Assembly (NCBI RefSeq): GCF_003129565.1
Contig: NZ_QETF01000007.1
Location: forward strand, 1-64,000
DNA from: Salibaculum griseiflavum
GTDB lineage: Bacteria > Pseudomonadota > Alphaproteobacteria > Rhodobacterales > Rhodobacteraceae
Length of the DNA: 64,000 bases
Direction of reading: 5' to 3'
This document shows positions 46,972-56,061 of the stretch, in pieces. Under the pieces are notes generated by a model. That model saw only the letters and a program-made list of their open reading frames with translations, had not been told where the DNA came from and did no database searches. Numbering within the stretch: position 1 is the first letter of the stretch; the number at the start of each line of letters is the position of its first letter. The position numbers were made by a program, and so were the translations under genes.

Positions 46972-47532
46972 ATGTCTCGCGTTTTCGCCGTGCTTTCGTT
47001 CTTGTTTGTTGGCCTGACGGCCTGTTCCACGGTCGATCCTTCGAGGATCGGCCCGGACGGCTTGCCGCTGCCGCAGGTCTACCGGATCGAAGAAGGCGAC
47101 GCCGGGGCGATCCAGTTTCGCATGCTCGACAGCCTGAACACCCTGCGACAGGCCGCCGGCGTGCAGCCCCTTGCGCTGAATGCCCGTCTGAACGCGGCGG
47201 CGGCGACCCATTCGCGCGACATGGCCGTTCAGAACCGGCCCTGGCATTTCGGCTCTGACGGATCCTCGCCATTGGACCGGCTGCGCCGGGTCGGCTATTC
47301 GGGCCAGCTGCGCGGCGAAACCATCTCGGAAACCTATGAAACGGAGCTGCAGACCCTGGCCGCCTGGATGGACAAGGCCGATACGCGGGCTGTCCTGCTC
47401 GACCCGGAGGCCAACCAGATGGGAATTGCCTGGTTCCAGGAAAACGGCGGCAAGATCTGGTGGACGCTGGTCCTGGGCGACGGCACCCGTACCGGGCCTG
47501 TCGCCGAGGAAAACCCGGTGCCACGCCTCTAG
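46972..47532 (+). CDS. CAP-domain lipoprotein
   Basis: The 186-residue protein has a lipoprotein signal (LTAC, Cys18) and a CAP/SCP domain (about 45-175) with FRMLDSLNTLRQAAGVQPL, AAATHSRDMA, FGSDGSSPLDRLRRVGY and WWTLVLGDG. CAP domains occur in secreted proteins with varied roles; the bacterial ones are often linked to the cell wall. It is flanked by two L,D-transpeptidase genes and shares the CTAG at its end with one of them. The ATG at 46972 is chosen because it begins the signal. Confidence 0.88.
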   Translation: MSRVFAVLSFLFVGLTACSTVDPSRIGPDGLPLPQVYRIEEGDAGAIQFRMLDSLNTLRQAAGVQPLALNARLNAAAATHSRDMAVQNRPWHFGSDGSSPLDRLRRVGYSGQLRGETISETYETELQTLAAWMDKADTRAVLLDPEANQMGIAWFQENGGKIWWTLVLGDGTRTGPVAEENPVPRL

Positions 47533-48020
47533 GGATAGATCAGAATAGGGGTGCCCACGTCGACCATCGCGTAGATATCCTCGATCTCGCGATTGGTTAC
47601 GGCAATGCAGCCGGCGGTCCAGTCGTCATCCCCCCGATTCAGACGCGGCGTGCCGTGAATGAAGATGTCACCACCGGGCGACAGGCCAAGCGCGGCCGCG
47701 GCGGCGCGGTCCGCCTCGTTGGGATAGGAAATTCCCACGGACAGGTGAAAACTGCTGTTGGGGTTCTTGCGATCAATCACATAGGCACCTTCGGGCGTGC
47801 GGCCGTCGCCTTCGACCTTCTTGTGGCCGACCGGGGCAAATCCCAGTTCGAAATCGAATTCCCGCAGCACCTGGTTTTCATGCAGCAGGTATAGCTTCCG
47901 GCGCTCCTTGTAGACCACGATGCTGGTCACCCGCGGGCCGTCGTAGCTGCGGAATTTCGACGAACAGGCCGACAATGCCGCCATCGCGGCCCCGGCAAGG
48001 AAAATGCGTCTGTTGATCAT
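47529..48020 (-). CDS. L,D-transpeptidase, lipoprotein form
   Basis: This 163-residue protein has both a twin-arginine-like start (NRRIFLAG, 3-10) and a lipobox (LSAC, Cys19), so it is probably a Tat-exported lipoprotein. The YkuD domain carries IFIHGTPRLN and the catalytic cysteine in TAGCIAVTN. It may form peptidoglycan cross-links from a membrane-anchored position. It lies 80 bases downstream of the RumA-like gene and is convergent with the CAP lipoprotein, sharing a four-base CTAG at the stops. Confidence 0.9.
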   Translation of the reverse strand: MINRRIFLAGAAMAALSACSSKFRSYDGPRVTSIVVYKERRKLYLLHENQVLREFDFELGFAPVGHKKVEGDGRTPEGAYVIDRKNPNSSFHLSVGISYPNEADRAAAAALGLSPGGDIFIHGTPRLNRGDDDWTAGCIAVTNREIEDIYAMVDVGTPILIYP

Positions 48021-48100
48021 GACTGCCCGATTATCGGTTATTCTTGACCGTTTCTTACCTAAAAACGCCGCAACGACCCAGATTATTCGGTCCGTCGCGC

Positions 48101-49297
48101 TCACAAGCGCGTGAGCAGGGCCGCAACCTCGACATGCGACGACCACCGGAACTGGTCGATGACGTCCAGCCAAGCGATCTCGAACCCGGCCTCGACAAGG
48201 CGTTCAGCATCCCGCGCGAAGGTCACCAGGTTGCACGACACCATGACGACACGGCCCAGCGCGGACCGCGCCAGCGCCTCGGTCTGCGCCGCGGCCCCGG
48301 CACGCGGCGGATCGATGATGGCAGCGTCGAACCCCGCCAATTCGTCCGGTTCCAGCGGACGGCGAAACAGATCGCGCATCTCGGTCGAGACCTGGTGCAG
48401 CCCGTCGGCCATGCGCCAGCCCCTGTCCAAGGCCTGCAACAGCGGTTCGGACCCCTCTACAGCGTGGACATTCGCCCCGGAGGCCACCGGAAGCGCAAAT
48501 GTGCCGCAGCCCGCGAACAGATCGACCACCCGGCGGGCCGGGCCAAGACCCTCCATGACCGCCGCAACCAGTGCCGCCTCGCCCTCTTGCGTGGCTTGCA
48601 AAAAAGCGCCCGGCGGGGGCACGACACGGGCCTTGCCAAAGGCCAGTTCCGGTGGCCGGAACGTCGCCAGGATTTCGTCGTTCCAGCTAAGCCGGGCGAA
48701 GCCATGTTCGCGGGCAGCCTCGGTCGCTTCGACCCGCAAACCTGGATCAAGACCGCGCTCGGTCTCAACGACAACGTCAAGTCCGGCCAGCGTATCGGTG
48801 ACAACCAGTATGATTTCCGACTTGCGAGAGGCCGCCAGCCTGGTCAGCGCCGTCAGACCATCCCGGGCCGCAAGCAAGGTTGGCCGCACCAACTGGCAGT
48901 CAGGCGTGTCCACAAGGGTATGCGTGCCACGCGCATGAAACCCGATCATCGCACCCTGCTTCGTCCTACGGGCCTTGAATCCCGCTCGACGGCGGCTTTG
49001 TGCGGGCGACACATGCAATGTCCTGAACGGAAACGGCAGACCCCGCGCCTGCATGGCTTTTTCAACGATCCCAACTTTCCAGCGGGCCACGAAAGTATCC
49101 GAGGCATGCTGCATCTGGCAGCCACCGCAGGTCTTGAAATGCCGACAGGGCGCCTTGACCCGGTCCGGCGAGGGTTCAAGCACCCGGATCTCCGACCCAT
49201 TGAGCTCGATCTCTTCGCCCGGCAGCACCCGATCAACCAGGCTTCCGTCGGCCAGTTGGCCCGTCCCAAGCTGGGTCAATGCTGTTACCTTGGCCAT
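48101..49297 (-). CDS. 23S rRNA (uracil-5-)-methyltransferase family (RumA/RlmD-like)
   Basis: This SAM-dependent enzyme methylates uracil in rRNA. The 398-residue protein has the iron-sulfur cluster cysteines of the RumA branch (Cys51, Cys57, Cys60 in CRHFKTCGGCQMQH, a fourth probably in TPDCQL). SAM motif LFAGCGTFALPVA, DPPRAG and the nucleophile in VSCNLVTFARD are present. Length and motifs fit RlmD or a close relative; the exact uracil is not clear. It belongs to the hslO-nudix-cca-lysE run. Confidence 0.9.
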   Translation of the reverse strand: MAKVTALTQLGTGQLADGSLVDRVLPGEEIELNGSEIRVLEPSPDRVKAPCRHFKTCGGCQMQHASDTFVARWKVGIVEKAMQARGLPFPFRTLHVSPAQSRRRAGFKARRTKQGAMIGFHARGTHTLVDTPDCQLVRPTLLAARDGLTALTRLAASRKSEIILVVTDTLAGLDVVVETERGLDPGLRVEATEAAREHGFARLSWNDEILATFRPPELAFGKARVVPPPGAFLQATQEGEAALVAAVMEGLGPARRVVDLFAGCGTFALPVASGANVHAVEGSEPLLQALDRGWRMADGLHQVSTEMRDLFRRPLEPDELAGFDAAIIDPPRAGAAAQTEALARSALGRVVMVSCNLVTFARDAERLVEAGFEIAWLDVIDQFRWSSHVEVAALLTRL

Positions 49298-49332
49298 CTG
49301 CGGCTCCGTTCAATGCGGGTCAGCGCAAAGGG

Positions 49333-49905
49333 TTACAGGAACACCAGCGCCGAGAAAACCGCCAGGCCCACCGCCATCACCCGCATGAAGACAATGCGGA
49401 CCGAATCCCGCTGCATCAGCGTCGAAAGAAGGCTTCCGGCATAGGTCCAGAACAGGCACACGAACAAGTTCGTTCCCGAAAAGGCAAGGCCCAGCGCGAG
49501 GGCCTTTTGCCAGGGGCCGAGCGCATCCACATAGGCTGTCGCCGCAACGGCCACCGCCCAGACCTTCGGGTTGACCCACTGGAACAGCACCGCTTCGACG
49601 AACCGCATCGGGCGGGCGGTCGCGCGCTGGCGGATCGGACCGGCTTGCCAGAGCCCCCACGCCATCCAAAGGATCCACCCGGCCGCGATGACTGCAAGCA
49701 CCGCCCTGAGCGCCGGAAAGGTCAGCAATAGCCAACCCAGGCCAAGCCCGGTGGCAAAGGCCGTGATGCCAACCCCCAGGACCACGCCAAACAGGTGGGG
49801 CAGGGTGGCGCGAAAGCCGAACCGCGCCCCCGAGGATGTCAGAAGGATGACATTGGGTCCGGGCGAGAACAGCCCGAAGAAAACGAACCCCAGCAGCGCC
49901 GCCAT
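49333..49905 (-). CDS. LysE/RhtB family exporter
   Basis: This 190-residue inner-membrane protein has the family start FVFFGLFSPGPNVILLTSSG and about six hydrophobic segments. Members export amino acids or related small molecules. It has lost the first residues of the usual LysE N-terminus but still looks intact. The start codon overlaps the cca stop by one base, so it is translated with cca. Confidence 0.88.
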   Translation of the reverse strand: MAALLGFVFFGLFSPGPNVILLTSSGARFGFRATLPHLFGVVLGVGITAFATGLGLGWLLLTFPALRAVLAVIAAGWILWMAWGLWQAGPIRQRATARPMRFVEAVLFQWVNPKVWAVAVAATAYVDALGPWQKALALGLAFSGTNLFVCLFWTYAGSLLSTLMQRDSVRIVFMRVMAVGLAVFSALVFL

Positions 49906-51062
49906 CAGACCTTCTTCAACAAGGCGTCACGGGTCAGGCGAAACCCGGAGTCGATCCAATCCCGCTCCAGCCGGCGCAAAGCGTCACCCAGCGCGGGGCC
50001 CTGAACGCCCGGCTGAAGATCAGCGGCCTTGATCGGAAAGACCTGCTCAGAGCCTGTTTCAAGCTGGATCAGTAACGATTCATCGACCGGCTGGCCAATC
50101 GCCGCCTGCCGCAGAACAAGCGCTTTGGCACCATCCTCGCGCCCCAGCCGATAGCCCAACTCTGCCGTCGACCAATCCCCCAACGCAGCATCACGCAGCC
50201 GCTCACGGCGGCGCGCATCGACCTTGCGCAGGCGCAGCGCATCCCCGACGCCCTCGCCCCCGATGGCGGCAAGCCGCAGGATCCGGTCCGGCGTCAGCCC
50301 GACCTCGTTTTCCAGATGCACCAGAACCGGCAGGATCATTGCATCCGCGCCCGCCAGAACACGCGCCAGAATGCCTGATTGGGCCATGGCCGAGATGGAG
50401 GGCGCCGGGTCCGGGGCAGCAAGCAACCGGAGCATTTCGTGCCCGATCCGTTCCTTCGACAGCGACTCCAGCCCCTCGGCATGGGCCGCACAGGCCGCAA
50501 GGCCTTCGGCGTCGAGACCCGCTGCTTCGTCCCCGAACCAGGCATGAAACCGAAAGAACCGAAGGATCCGCAGATAGTCCTCCCTGATGCGCTGACCTGG
50601 ATCGTCGATAAAGCGCACATGCCCCGCCCGAAGGTCCGGAAGCCCGTCCAGCGGGTCATGAATGATCCCGCGCGGATCGGCATAAAGCGCGTTCATCGTG
50701 AAATCCCGCCGGTGCGCGTCTGCATCAATGGTATCCGCAAAGGCCACGGTGGCGCGGCGGCCGTCGGTGGCCACGTCACGCCGAAAAGTCGTAATCTCGA
50801 ATGGCTGGCCGTCGATCACGATGGTCACGGTGCCATGCTCAAGCCCCGTGGGAACCGCCTTGAACCCCTCCCGCTCGGCCAGCGCCATGATCCGCTCGGG
50901 CCGGGCATCAGTCGACAGGTCGAGATCGCTTACCTCGGCCCCGATCAGGGCGTTGCGGACACAGCCACCGACGAAAAAGGCGCTGTGCCCCGCGTCTTCG
51001 AGCATCCGGCAGACCGCTTGTGCACCCGGATCGTTCAGCCACGCCGCCTTGAGAACCGTCAT
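49905..51062 (-). CDS. cca: CCA tRNA nucleotidyltransferase
   Basis: The enzyme adds or repairs the CCA end of tRNAs. The 385-residue class II protein has GGCVRN (32-37), the metal-binding DLD (46-48) in SDLDLSTDARPE, and RRDFTMNALYAD. RILRFFRFHAWFG follows in the next domain. No HD domain is visible. It is overlapped at the start by the CoA-pyrophosphatase gene (ATGA). Confidence 0.94.
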   Translation of the reverse strand: MTVLKAAWLNDPGAQAVCRMLEDAGHSAFFVGGCVRNALIGAEVSDLDLSTDARPERIMALAEREGFKAVPTGLEHGTVTIVIDGQPFEITTFRRDVATDGRRATVAFADTIDADAHRRDFTMNALYADPRGIIHDPLDGLPDLRAGHVRFIDDPGQRIREDYLRILRFFRFHAWFGDEAAGLDAEGLAACAAHAEGLESLSKERIGHEMLRLLAAPDPAPSISAMAQSGILARVLAGADAMILPVLVHLENEVGLTPDRILRLAAIGGEGVGDALRLRKVDARRRERLRDAALGDWSTAELGYRLGREDGAKALVLRQAAIGQPVDESLLIQLETGSEQVFPIKAADLQPGVQGPALGDALRRLERDWIDSGFRLTRDALLKKV

Positions 51063-51649
51063 TCGCCTATCCTTTCGGCCAGCCCCCGCAGAATACGCGC
51101 GGTCGCACCCCAGATGTAGTAGGGGCCGAATGGCACGGTGTAGTAATGCCGCCTTTGCCCCCGCCAGAAGCGGGATTCGACCCTGAACCGCCTTGAATCT
51201 GTCACATGGGGGAAGGGGACCCGAAAGATCTCATCGACCTCGCCTTCTTCGGGGCGCAGCGGCACAGTGCCATCCACAAGCGCCAGGAAGGGGGCGACAC
51301 TATACCCGGTCACCGTTTCATGAACCCCCAAAGAGCCCAAGATCTCGACCCGAGAACGGGGAAGACCGATCTCTTCTTCGGTTTCCCGCAATGCGGCCTG
51401 TTCGAGGTTCGCATCGCCCGGATCCTGCCGACCGCCGGGAAAGGCAATCTGGCCGGGGTGATGCTTGAGATGAGCCGATCGCTTGGTGAGGATGACCTCA
51501 CCCTTCTCGGTGACCGGAACGAGGACGGCCGCCGGGCGCAGCACGCGGGTGTCTGGCAGCACGACGTTAGGGTTGAGATCGAAATCCGACGACGACCCGC
51601 CCGGCCTGTCGACCGCGCGGATCAGTCTCTGTTTCAGCTCAATCGTCAC
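51059..51649 (-). CDS. Nudix hydrolase of the CoA pyrophosphatase type
   Basis: The 196-residue protein has the UPF0035-like combination KHHPGQIAFPGG followed by the Nudix box GGRQDPGDANLEQAALRETE with EEIGL (72-95). This is typical of NudL-like enzymes that cleave CoA. I choose a GTG start at 51649, which overlaps the hslO stop by 11 bases; the frame remains open upstream but enters hslO. It is translationally coupled to cca. Confidence 0.9.
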   Translation of the reverse strand: MTIELKQRLIRAVDRPGGSSSDFDLNPNVVLPDTRVLRPAAVLVPVTEKGEVILTKRSAHLKHHPGQIAFPGGRQDPGDANLEQAALRETEEEIGLPRSRVEILGSLGVHETVTGYSVAPFLALVDGTVPLRPEEGEVDEIFRVPFPHVTDSRRFRVESRFWRGQRRHYYTVPFGPYYIWGATARILRGLAERIGE

Positions 51650-52625
51650 CGTTCGCCTCGAAACCGACTGTCGCCGGATCCAGTCGATAATGGGCACCGC
51701 AAAACTGGCAATCGGCCGTTACGACCCCTTCGTCGGTCGTCATCTTGGCGATGTCCTTGGCCGAATAGATGGACAGGCTGTTGCGCACCCTTTCCTCGGA
51801 ACAGGGACAGCCAAATTCAACCGGCTGCGGGTCGTAGACGCGTGGCGCTTCCTCGTGAAACAGACGCACCAGCAACTCTGTCGGCTGCACATGCGGCCCG
51901 ATCAGCTCCATTTCCTCGACGGAATCGAGCAGGATATTGGCGCGCGACCAGTTCTCTTCCTCGTCACCCTCGAGAATATCCTCGGCGGCCAACAAACCGT
52001 CATCTCCCGAAGCGCCTTCTTTTGCGAAAGGGCTCGCCTTGGGCATGGTTTGCAGCATCATGCCACCCGCGCGCCAGGTTTCGCCTTCGCCCGCCATCGT
52101 CGAGCGCCCGAAGCTGAGCTCGAACCGGGTCGGCAGCTGTTCGGATTGTGCGAAATAGGCTTCCGCACAGGATACGAGCGATCCGCCCGAAATCGGCGTG
52201 ATACCCTGGTAAGGCAGGTTGCCCTTTCCCTGGTCGATCAGGATCGCGAAATAGCCCTTGCCGATCTGCGCGAACGGGTCGCCGCCCTCGGCCAACCTGT
52301 CGCGGTCAAAGCTGGCATAGGCCCGAATCCGGGCCGGTTCGCCCTCGGCGGCGGGGGCGTAGTAATCCGTTGCGATCAACCGTGCCGGCCCGTCGCCCCG
52401 CACCTGGAGGCTCAGTTTCCAGCGCAGCTTGATCGTCTGGCCGATCAGGGCGGTCAAAAGCGCCATTTCAGCCACCAGCGACTCGATGACTGGCGGGTAA
52501 TCATGCTGTTCGAGGACGCGATCCAGAACACCGTCAAGCCGGGCAACCCGACCGCGCACGTCGGACCGGTCGAGCTGGAAGGGCAGAACGGTATCGTCCC
52601 ACGCGATTTTGGAGCCGAGTGTCAT
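51639..52625 (-). CDS. hslO: redox-regulated chaperone Hsp33
   Basis: Hsp33 is an ATP-independent holdase activated by oxidative unfolding. The 328-residue protein has the four zinc cysteines in CPC (273 and 275) and CQFC (306 and 309), at the expected C-terminal place. The start at 52625 is chosen by family; the frame is open to 52691. CCTATATG occurs 39 bases upstream of its start on the minus strand and resembles a sigma-32 -10 element, but a matching -35 is weak. It heads the operon running to the transpeptidase. Confidence 0.95.
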   Translation of the reverse strand: MTLGSKIAWDDTVLPFQLDRSDVRGRVARLDGVLDRVLEQHDYPPVIESLVAEMALLTALIGQTIKLRWKLSLQVRGDGPARLIATDYYAPAAEGEPARIRAYASFDRDRLAEGGDPFAQIGKGYFAILIDQGKGNLPYQGITPISGGSLVSCAEAYFAQSEQLPTRFELSFGRSTMAGEGETWRAGGMMLQTMPKASPFAKEGASGDDGLLAAEDILEGDEEENWSRANILLDSVEEMELIGPHVQPTELLVRLFHEEAPRVYDPQPVEFGCPCSEERVRNSLSIYSAKDIAKMTTDEGVVTADCQFCGAHYRLDPATVGFEANGDD

Positions 52626-52695
52626 GGGGTTTCCTAACCTGTCGGGGATTGGCATACCGCGTCCATATAGGGGCGACAAGACAAGGGCCAATACC

Positions 52696-53130
52696 GTGAT
52701 CCCGCGCTACGGCGAGAGTTACAAGGCAGATATGCGCTACACGCCCCGTCCGGGGGCCTACGTGATCCTTCCGCGCGGCGACGATCTGTTGCTGACCCTG
52801 CAGGACGGCGATCCGCCCGAACTGCAACTGCCCGGCGGCGGTATCGACCCCGGCGAACACGTCCTGCCGGCACTGCACCGCGAAGTCCTGGAGGAAACCG
52901 GCTGGACCATGACTGCCCCCCGCAGGCTGGGTGCGTTCCGGCGTTTCACCTACATGCCCGAATATGACCTCTGGGCCGAAAAGATCTGTGCGATCTACAT
53001 CGCTCAGCCCGCACTGCGCATCGGCCCGCCGTCTGAAGCGGGACACGAGGCCGTCTGGGTTCCAGCACAGCATGCCCCGTCGCTGCTGGCGAATGCAGGC
53101 GATGCGGCCTTCGTGGCAAAACTCCGCTGA
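52696..53130 (+). CDS. Nudix hydrolase
   Basis: This 144-residue Nudix protein has the box GGGIDPGEHVLPALHREVLE with ETGW (47-70). The start is taken as a GTG at 52696, with AAGGG eight bases before it. The longer frame from 52609 would run into hslO. Substrate specificity is not evident. It is divergent from hslO and lies upstream of the second Gly-Asn repeat gene. Confidence 0.88.
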   Translation: MIPRYGESYKADMRYTPRPGAYVILPRGDDLLLTLQDGDPPELQLPGGGIDPGEHVLPALHREVLEETGWTMTAPRRLGAFRRFTYMPEYDLWAEKICAIYIAQPALRIGPPSEAGHEAVWVPAQHAPSLLANAGDAAFVAKLR

Positions 53131-53235
53131 GCGGCGACCCGCCGTCCAGGCCTCTCGCCTAGAAATCGCCTTAACCTTGACACAGTCGAGTGTGACTTTG
53201 TGGCCAATCTGCTCTGACACAAGGGATCCTGAGCC

Positions 53236-53940
53236 ATGACGACCGCCAAGACACTCATCGCCGCCGCATTGAGCTCGGCGCTTTCGCTGAGCGCGTTTTC
53301 CGCGACCTTCCTCGTCGCGTCCGCCGACGGGGCCGAGGCGCAAGGGAACGGCAAAGGCAACGGGAATGGAAACGGCAATGGCAATGGCAATGGCAATGGC
53401 CGGGACAAGGACCGGTCAAACAACGGCCGCGGCTCTGAAATGCGCGACGCACGTGGCAACAACGGTCGTGGCGCCATCGCCAGCGAGCTGCGCAACCTGA
53501 ACGCCATGTGCGCCAATGGCAATGCCATGGCCAACGCATCGCCTGACAGCAATGTCGGCCAGATCAACACGTTCTACGTGGCCAAGGCCGAAGCCGACGC
53601 GATCGCAGAGACTCTGCCCGAGGAATATCGTGACCTCAGCGAGACCGAAATTGCGGCGACGATGGACGCCATCGTCGACCTGATCGACGCCAACAATGCC
53701 ACGATTACCGCTCTCGAAGCCGAACTGGCCACGGCGACCGACCAGACAACGATCGACACTCTGAACGGTCAGATTTCGACGCTTCAGGCCCAAAACGCCA
53801 CGGCACAGAGCCAGTATGATGGTCTGGATGCCTACTCGGACGCGATCTCGGCTGAGAGCGAGGCTCTGACGGTGGCTACGCGCGGCCGCGAACTTTCCGA
53901 GGAAGCGCTCGCGTATTTCGAGGCTGGCTGCCAGCGCTGA
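53236..53940 (+). CDS. secreted Gly-Asn repeat protein, second copy
   Basis: The 234-residue protein has a signal peptide (about 1-36), then a Gly-Asn repeat (37-55) coded by near-perfect GGCAAT hexamers, then RDKDRSNNGRGSE. A Ser/Ala/Thr-rich region and a coiled-coil-like part (about 155-195, ITALEAELATATDQTTIDTL) follow, with a C-terminal Cys in EAGCQR. The tract and the RDKDRSN-NGRG segment match the protein at 32716-33285, while the C-terminal parts differ. No known family. A perfect terminator follows. Confidence 0.68.
   Translation: MTTAKTLIAAALSSALSLSAFSATFLVASADGAEAQGNGKGNGNGNGNGNGNGNGRDKDRSNNGRGSEMRDARGNNGRGAIASELRNLNAMCANGNAMANASPDSNVGQINTFYVAKAEADAIAETLPEEYRDLSETEIAATMDAIVDLIDANNATITALEAELATATDQTTIDTLNGQISTLQAQNATAQSQYDGLDAYSDAISAESEALTVATRGRELSEEALAYFEAGCQR
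53344..53400 (+). repeat. hexanucleotide GGCAAT-type repeat in a secreted protein gene
   Basis: This is a run of AACGGC/GGCAAT units, five of which are nearly identical. It encodes the Gly-Asn tract. Such repeats can change copy number by slippage in steps of six bases, keeping the frame. Confidence 0.7.
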
Positions 53941-53963
53941 AGCGGATAGCCTTTCCGAACATG

Positions 53964-53998
53964 AAGGGCCGTGCCGATTGGCGCGGCCCTTTCTTCTT
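53964..53998 (+). terminator. intrinsic terminator after the second Gly-Asn repeat gene
   Basis: AAGGGCCGTGCC (53964-53975) pairs with GGCGCGGCCCTT (53980-53991), 12 base pairs with one G-U, around a GATT loop. TCTTCTT follows. It ends the upstream gene and separates it from argG. Confidence 0.9.
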
Positions 53999-54066
53999 GG
54001 CTCGGGTCAGCTTGCCCCTGCACCAAAAACCGGATACCTCCGCGCCGACCAAGAACGGAGAGCTTC

Positions 54067-55293
54067 ATGTCCGCCCCCAAGAAAGTTGTTCTGGCCTATT
54101 CCGGTGGCCTCGATACCTCGATCATCCTCAAGTGGCTGCAAACGGAATACGGCTGCGAGGTCGTAACCTTCACCGCCGACCTGGGGCAGGGCGAAGAACT
54201 GGAACCGGCCCGCGAAAAGGCCGTGATGCTGGGGATCAAGCCCGAGAACATCTATATCGAGGACATCCGCGAGGAATTCGTGCGCGACTTCGTCTTCCCG
54301 ATGTTCCGCGCCAATGCGCTTTACGAGGGGCAATACCTGTTGGGCACCTCCATCGCACGGCCACTGATTTCCAAGCGCCTGGTCGAGATCGCCGCCGAAA
54401 CCGGGGCTGATGCCGTCTCCCACGGGGCAACCGGCAAGGGCAACGACCAGGTTCGGTTCGAGCTTTCTGCCTATGCGCTGAACCCTGACATCAAGGTCAT
54501 CGCGCCTTGGCGTGAATGGGACCTGTCCAGCCGGACCAAGCTGCTGGACTTCGCCGAGAAGAACCAGATTCCGATCGCCAAGGACAAGCGCGGCGAGGCG
54601 CCGTTCAGCGTGGATGCGAACCTTTTGCACACCTCGTCCGAAGGCAAGGTGCTGGAAGACCCCGCCGAAATGGCGCCCGACTACGTCTACCAGCGCACCG
54701 TGCATCCTGAAGAGGCCCCCGATACCCCCGAATTCATCGAGGTCGGGTTCGAGAAGGGCGATGCGATCAGCATCAATGGCGAAGCGATGTCGCCGGCGAC
54801 GATCCTGACCAAGCTGAACGAACTGGGCGGCAAGCACGGGATCGGGCGGCTGGACTTCGTCGAGAACCGCTTTGTCGGCATGAAGTCTCGCGGCATCTAT
54901 GAAACCCCCGGCGGCACCGTCCTGCTGGAAGCGCATCGCGGGATGGAACAGATCACGCTGGACAGCGGGGCGGGGCACCTGAAAGACAGCCTGATGCCGC
55001 GCTATGCGGAACTGATCTATAACGGGTTCTGGTTCTCGCCCGAGCGCGAGATGCTGCAAGCCGCCATCGACCACAGCCAGGAACACGTGACGGGCACCGT
55101 CCGGCTCAAACTCTACAAGGGCTCGGCCACCTGCGTCGGCCGCTGGTCCGATCACAGCCTCTATTCCGAGGCGCATGTGACCTTCGAGGACGACGCCGGG
55201 GCTTATGACCAGAAAGATGCCGCCGGGTTCATCCAACTGAATGCGCTGCGGCTGAAACTGCTCGCAGCCCGGAACAACCGGCTGAAAGGCTGA
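54067..55293 (+). CDS. argG: argininosuccinate synthase
   Basis: ArgG joins citrulline and aspartate with ATP to form argininosuccinate, the penultimate step of arginine synthesis. The 408-residue protein starts with the ATP-binding AYSGGLDTS (10-18), and [15 protein letters not shown] is typical of the family. The ATG at 54067 has CGGAGAG upstream; the frame extends to 53971 through the terminator and is not used. idi follows after 16 bases. Confidence 0.97.
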   Translation: MSAPKKVVLAYSGGLDTSIILKWLQTEYGCEVVTFTADLGQGEELEPAREKAVMLGIKPENIYIEDIREEFVRDFVFPMFRANALYEGQYLLGTSIARPLISKRLVEIAAETGADAVSHGATGKGNDQVRFELSAYALNPDIKVIAPWREWDLSSRTKLLDFAEKNQIPIAKDKRGEAPFSVDANLLHTSSEGKVLEDPAEMAPDYVYQRTVHPEEAPDTPEFIEVGFEKGDAISINGEAMSPATILTKLNELGGKHGIGRLDFVENRFVGMKSRGIYETPGGTVLLEAHRGMEQITLDSGAGHLKDSLMPRYAELIYNGFWFSPEREMLQAAIDHSQEHVTGTVRLKLYKGSATCVGRWSDHSLYSEAHVTFEDDAGAYDQKDAAGFIQLNALRLKLLAARNNRLKG

Positions 55294-55309
55294 CGGGGCA
55301 GGGCACCGC

Positions 55310-55834
55310 ATGGCGACCCTGATTCCAGCCTGGATTGATGGAAAGCTGACCCCGGTCGAAAAGCTGCAAGCCCATGTGCAAGGGCTGCGGCACAAGGCCG
55401 TGTCCGTCTTCCTGCTGGATGGCGACAACGTTCTGATACAGCGCCGGGCGCTATCGAAATATCATACGCCCGGCTTGTGGGCGAACACCTGCTGCACCCA
55501 TCCGGAATGGGGGGAAGTGTCCGTCGACTGCGCAAACCGCCGACTCGACGAAGAGTTGGGGATTACAGGGGTCGCACTCGATCATCGGGGTCAGGTCGAA
55601 TACCGCGCCGATGTGGGTGGTGGCATGATCGAACACGAGGTCGTCGATGTCTTCGTCGGGCGGGCAACGGCCGACCTGTCGGTCAGGCCAAACCCAGATG
55701 AAGTCATGGCACATCGCTGGATCTCTCTTCCGACGTTGCGATCCGAGGTGGTCAGAACGCCCGAACAGTTCACGCCTTGGTTGAAAATCTACTTGGCGGA
55801 TCATCAGGATCAGATTTTCAACGGCGCGACATGA
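55310..55834 (+). CDS. idi: isopentenyl-diphosphate delta-isomerase, type I
   Basis: Idi interconverts IPP and DMAPP for isoprenoids such as quinones and carotenoids. The 174-residue Nudix-fold protein has the catalytic cysteine in WANTCCTHP (58-66) and the glutamate in MIEHEVVDVF (106-115). YHTPGLW and the RRLDEELGI box are present. The nearby ubiG uses an isoprenoid quinone precursor, but there is no operon link. A 227-base gap follows, which holds the promoter region of the second transporter; I see no convincing promoter in it. Confidence 0.94.
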   Translation: MATLIPAWIDGKLTPVEKLQAHVQGLRHKAVSVFLLDGDNVLIQRRALSKYHTPGLWANTCCTHPEWGEVSVDCANRRLDEELGITGVALDHRGQVEYRADVGGGMIEHEVVDVFVGRATADLSVRPNPDEVMAHRWISLPTLRSEVVRTPEQFTPWLKIYLADHQDQIFNGAT

Positions 55835-56061
55835 TGCGATTCGCGTTGCAAGGCGGGACTTTTCCAGTCTGACCGAGCTTGCGCGACAGGCCTCATTCTT
55901 TGGCAAAGCCCAATACAGAAGGGCACAACACTGGCGCGACCAGCTTGACGATACGTCAGCCCGGACAGGCGGCTTGTCTGTCCCGCGGAAATCACCTTAA
56001 GGTCAGGGATGGCAGCGCGGCCGGAACAAGGCCGCCGCTCAATCAAACCAGGGAGTAAAAC

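Noticed and set aside
53177-53182. TTGACA upstream of the second Gly-Asn repeat gene as a promoter
   Set aside because: The -35 hexamer is perfect, but no acceptable -10 lies at 16-19 bases.
55835-56061. TTGACG at 55945-55950 as a promoter of the second transporter
   Set aside because: No -10 hexamer is found 16-18 bases downstream. The region has palindromes (GGACAG/CTGTCC, CCTTAAGG), but nothing decisive.
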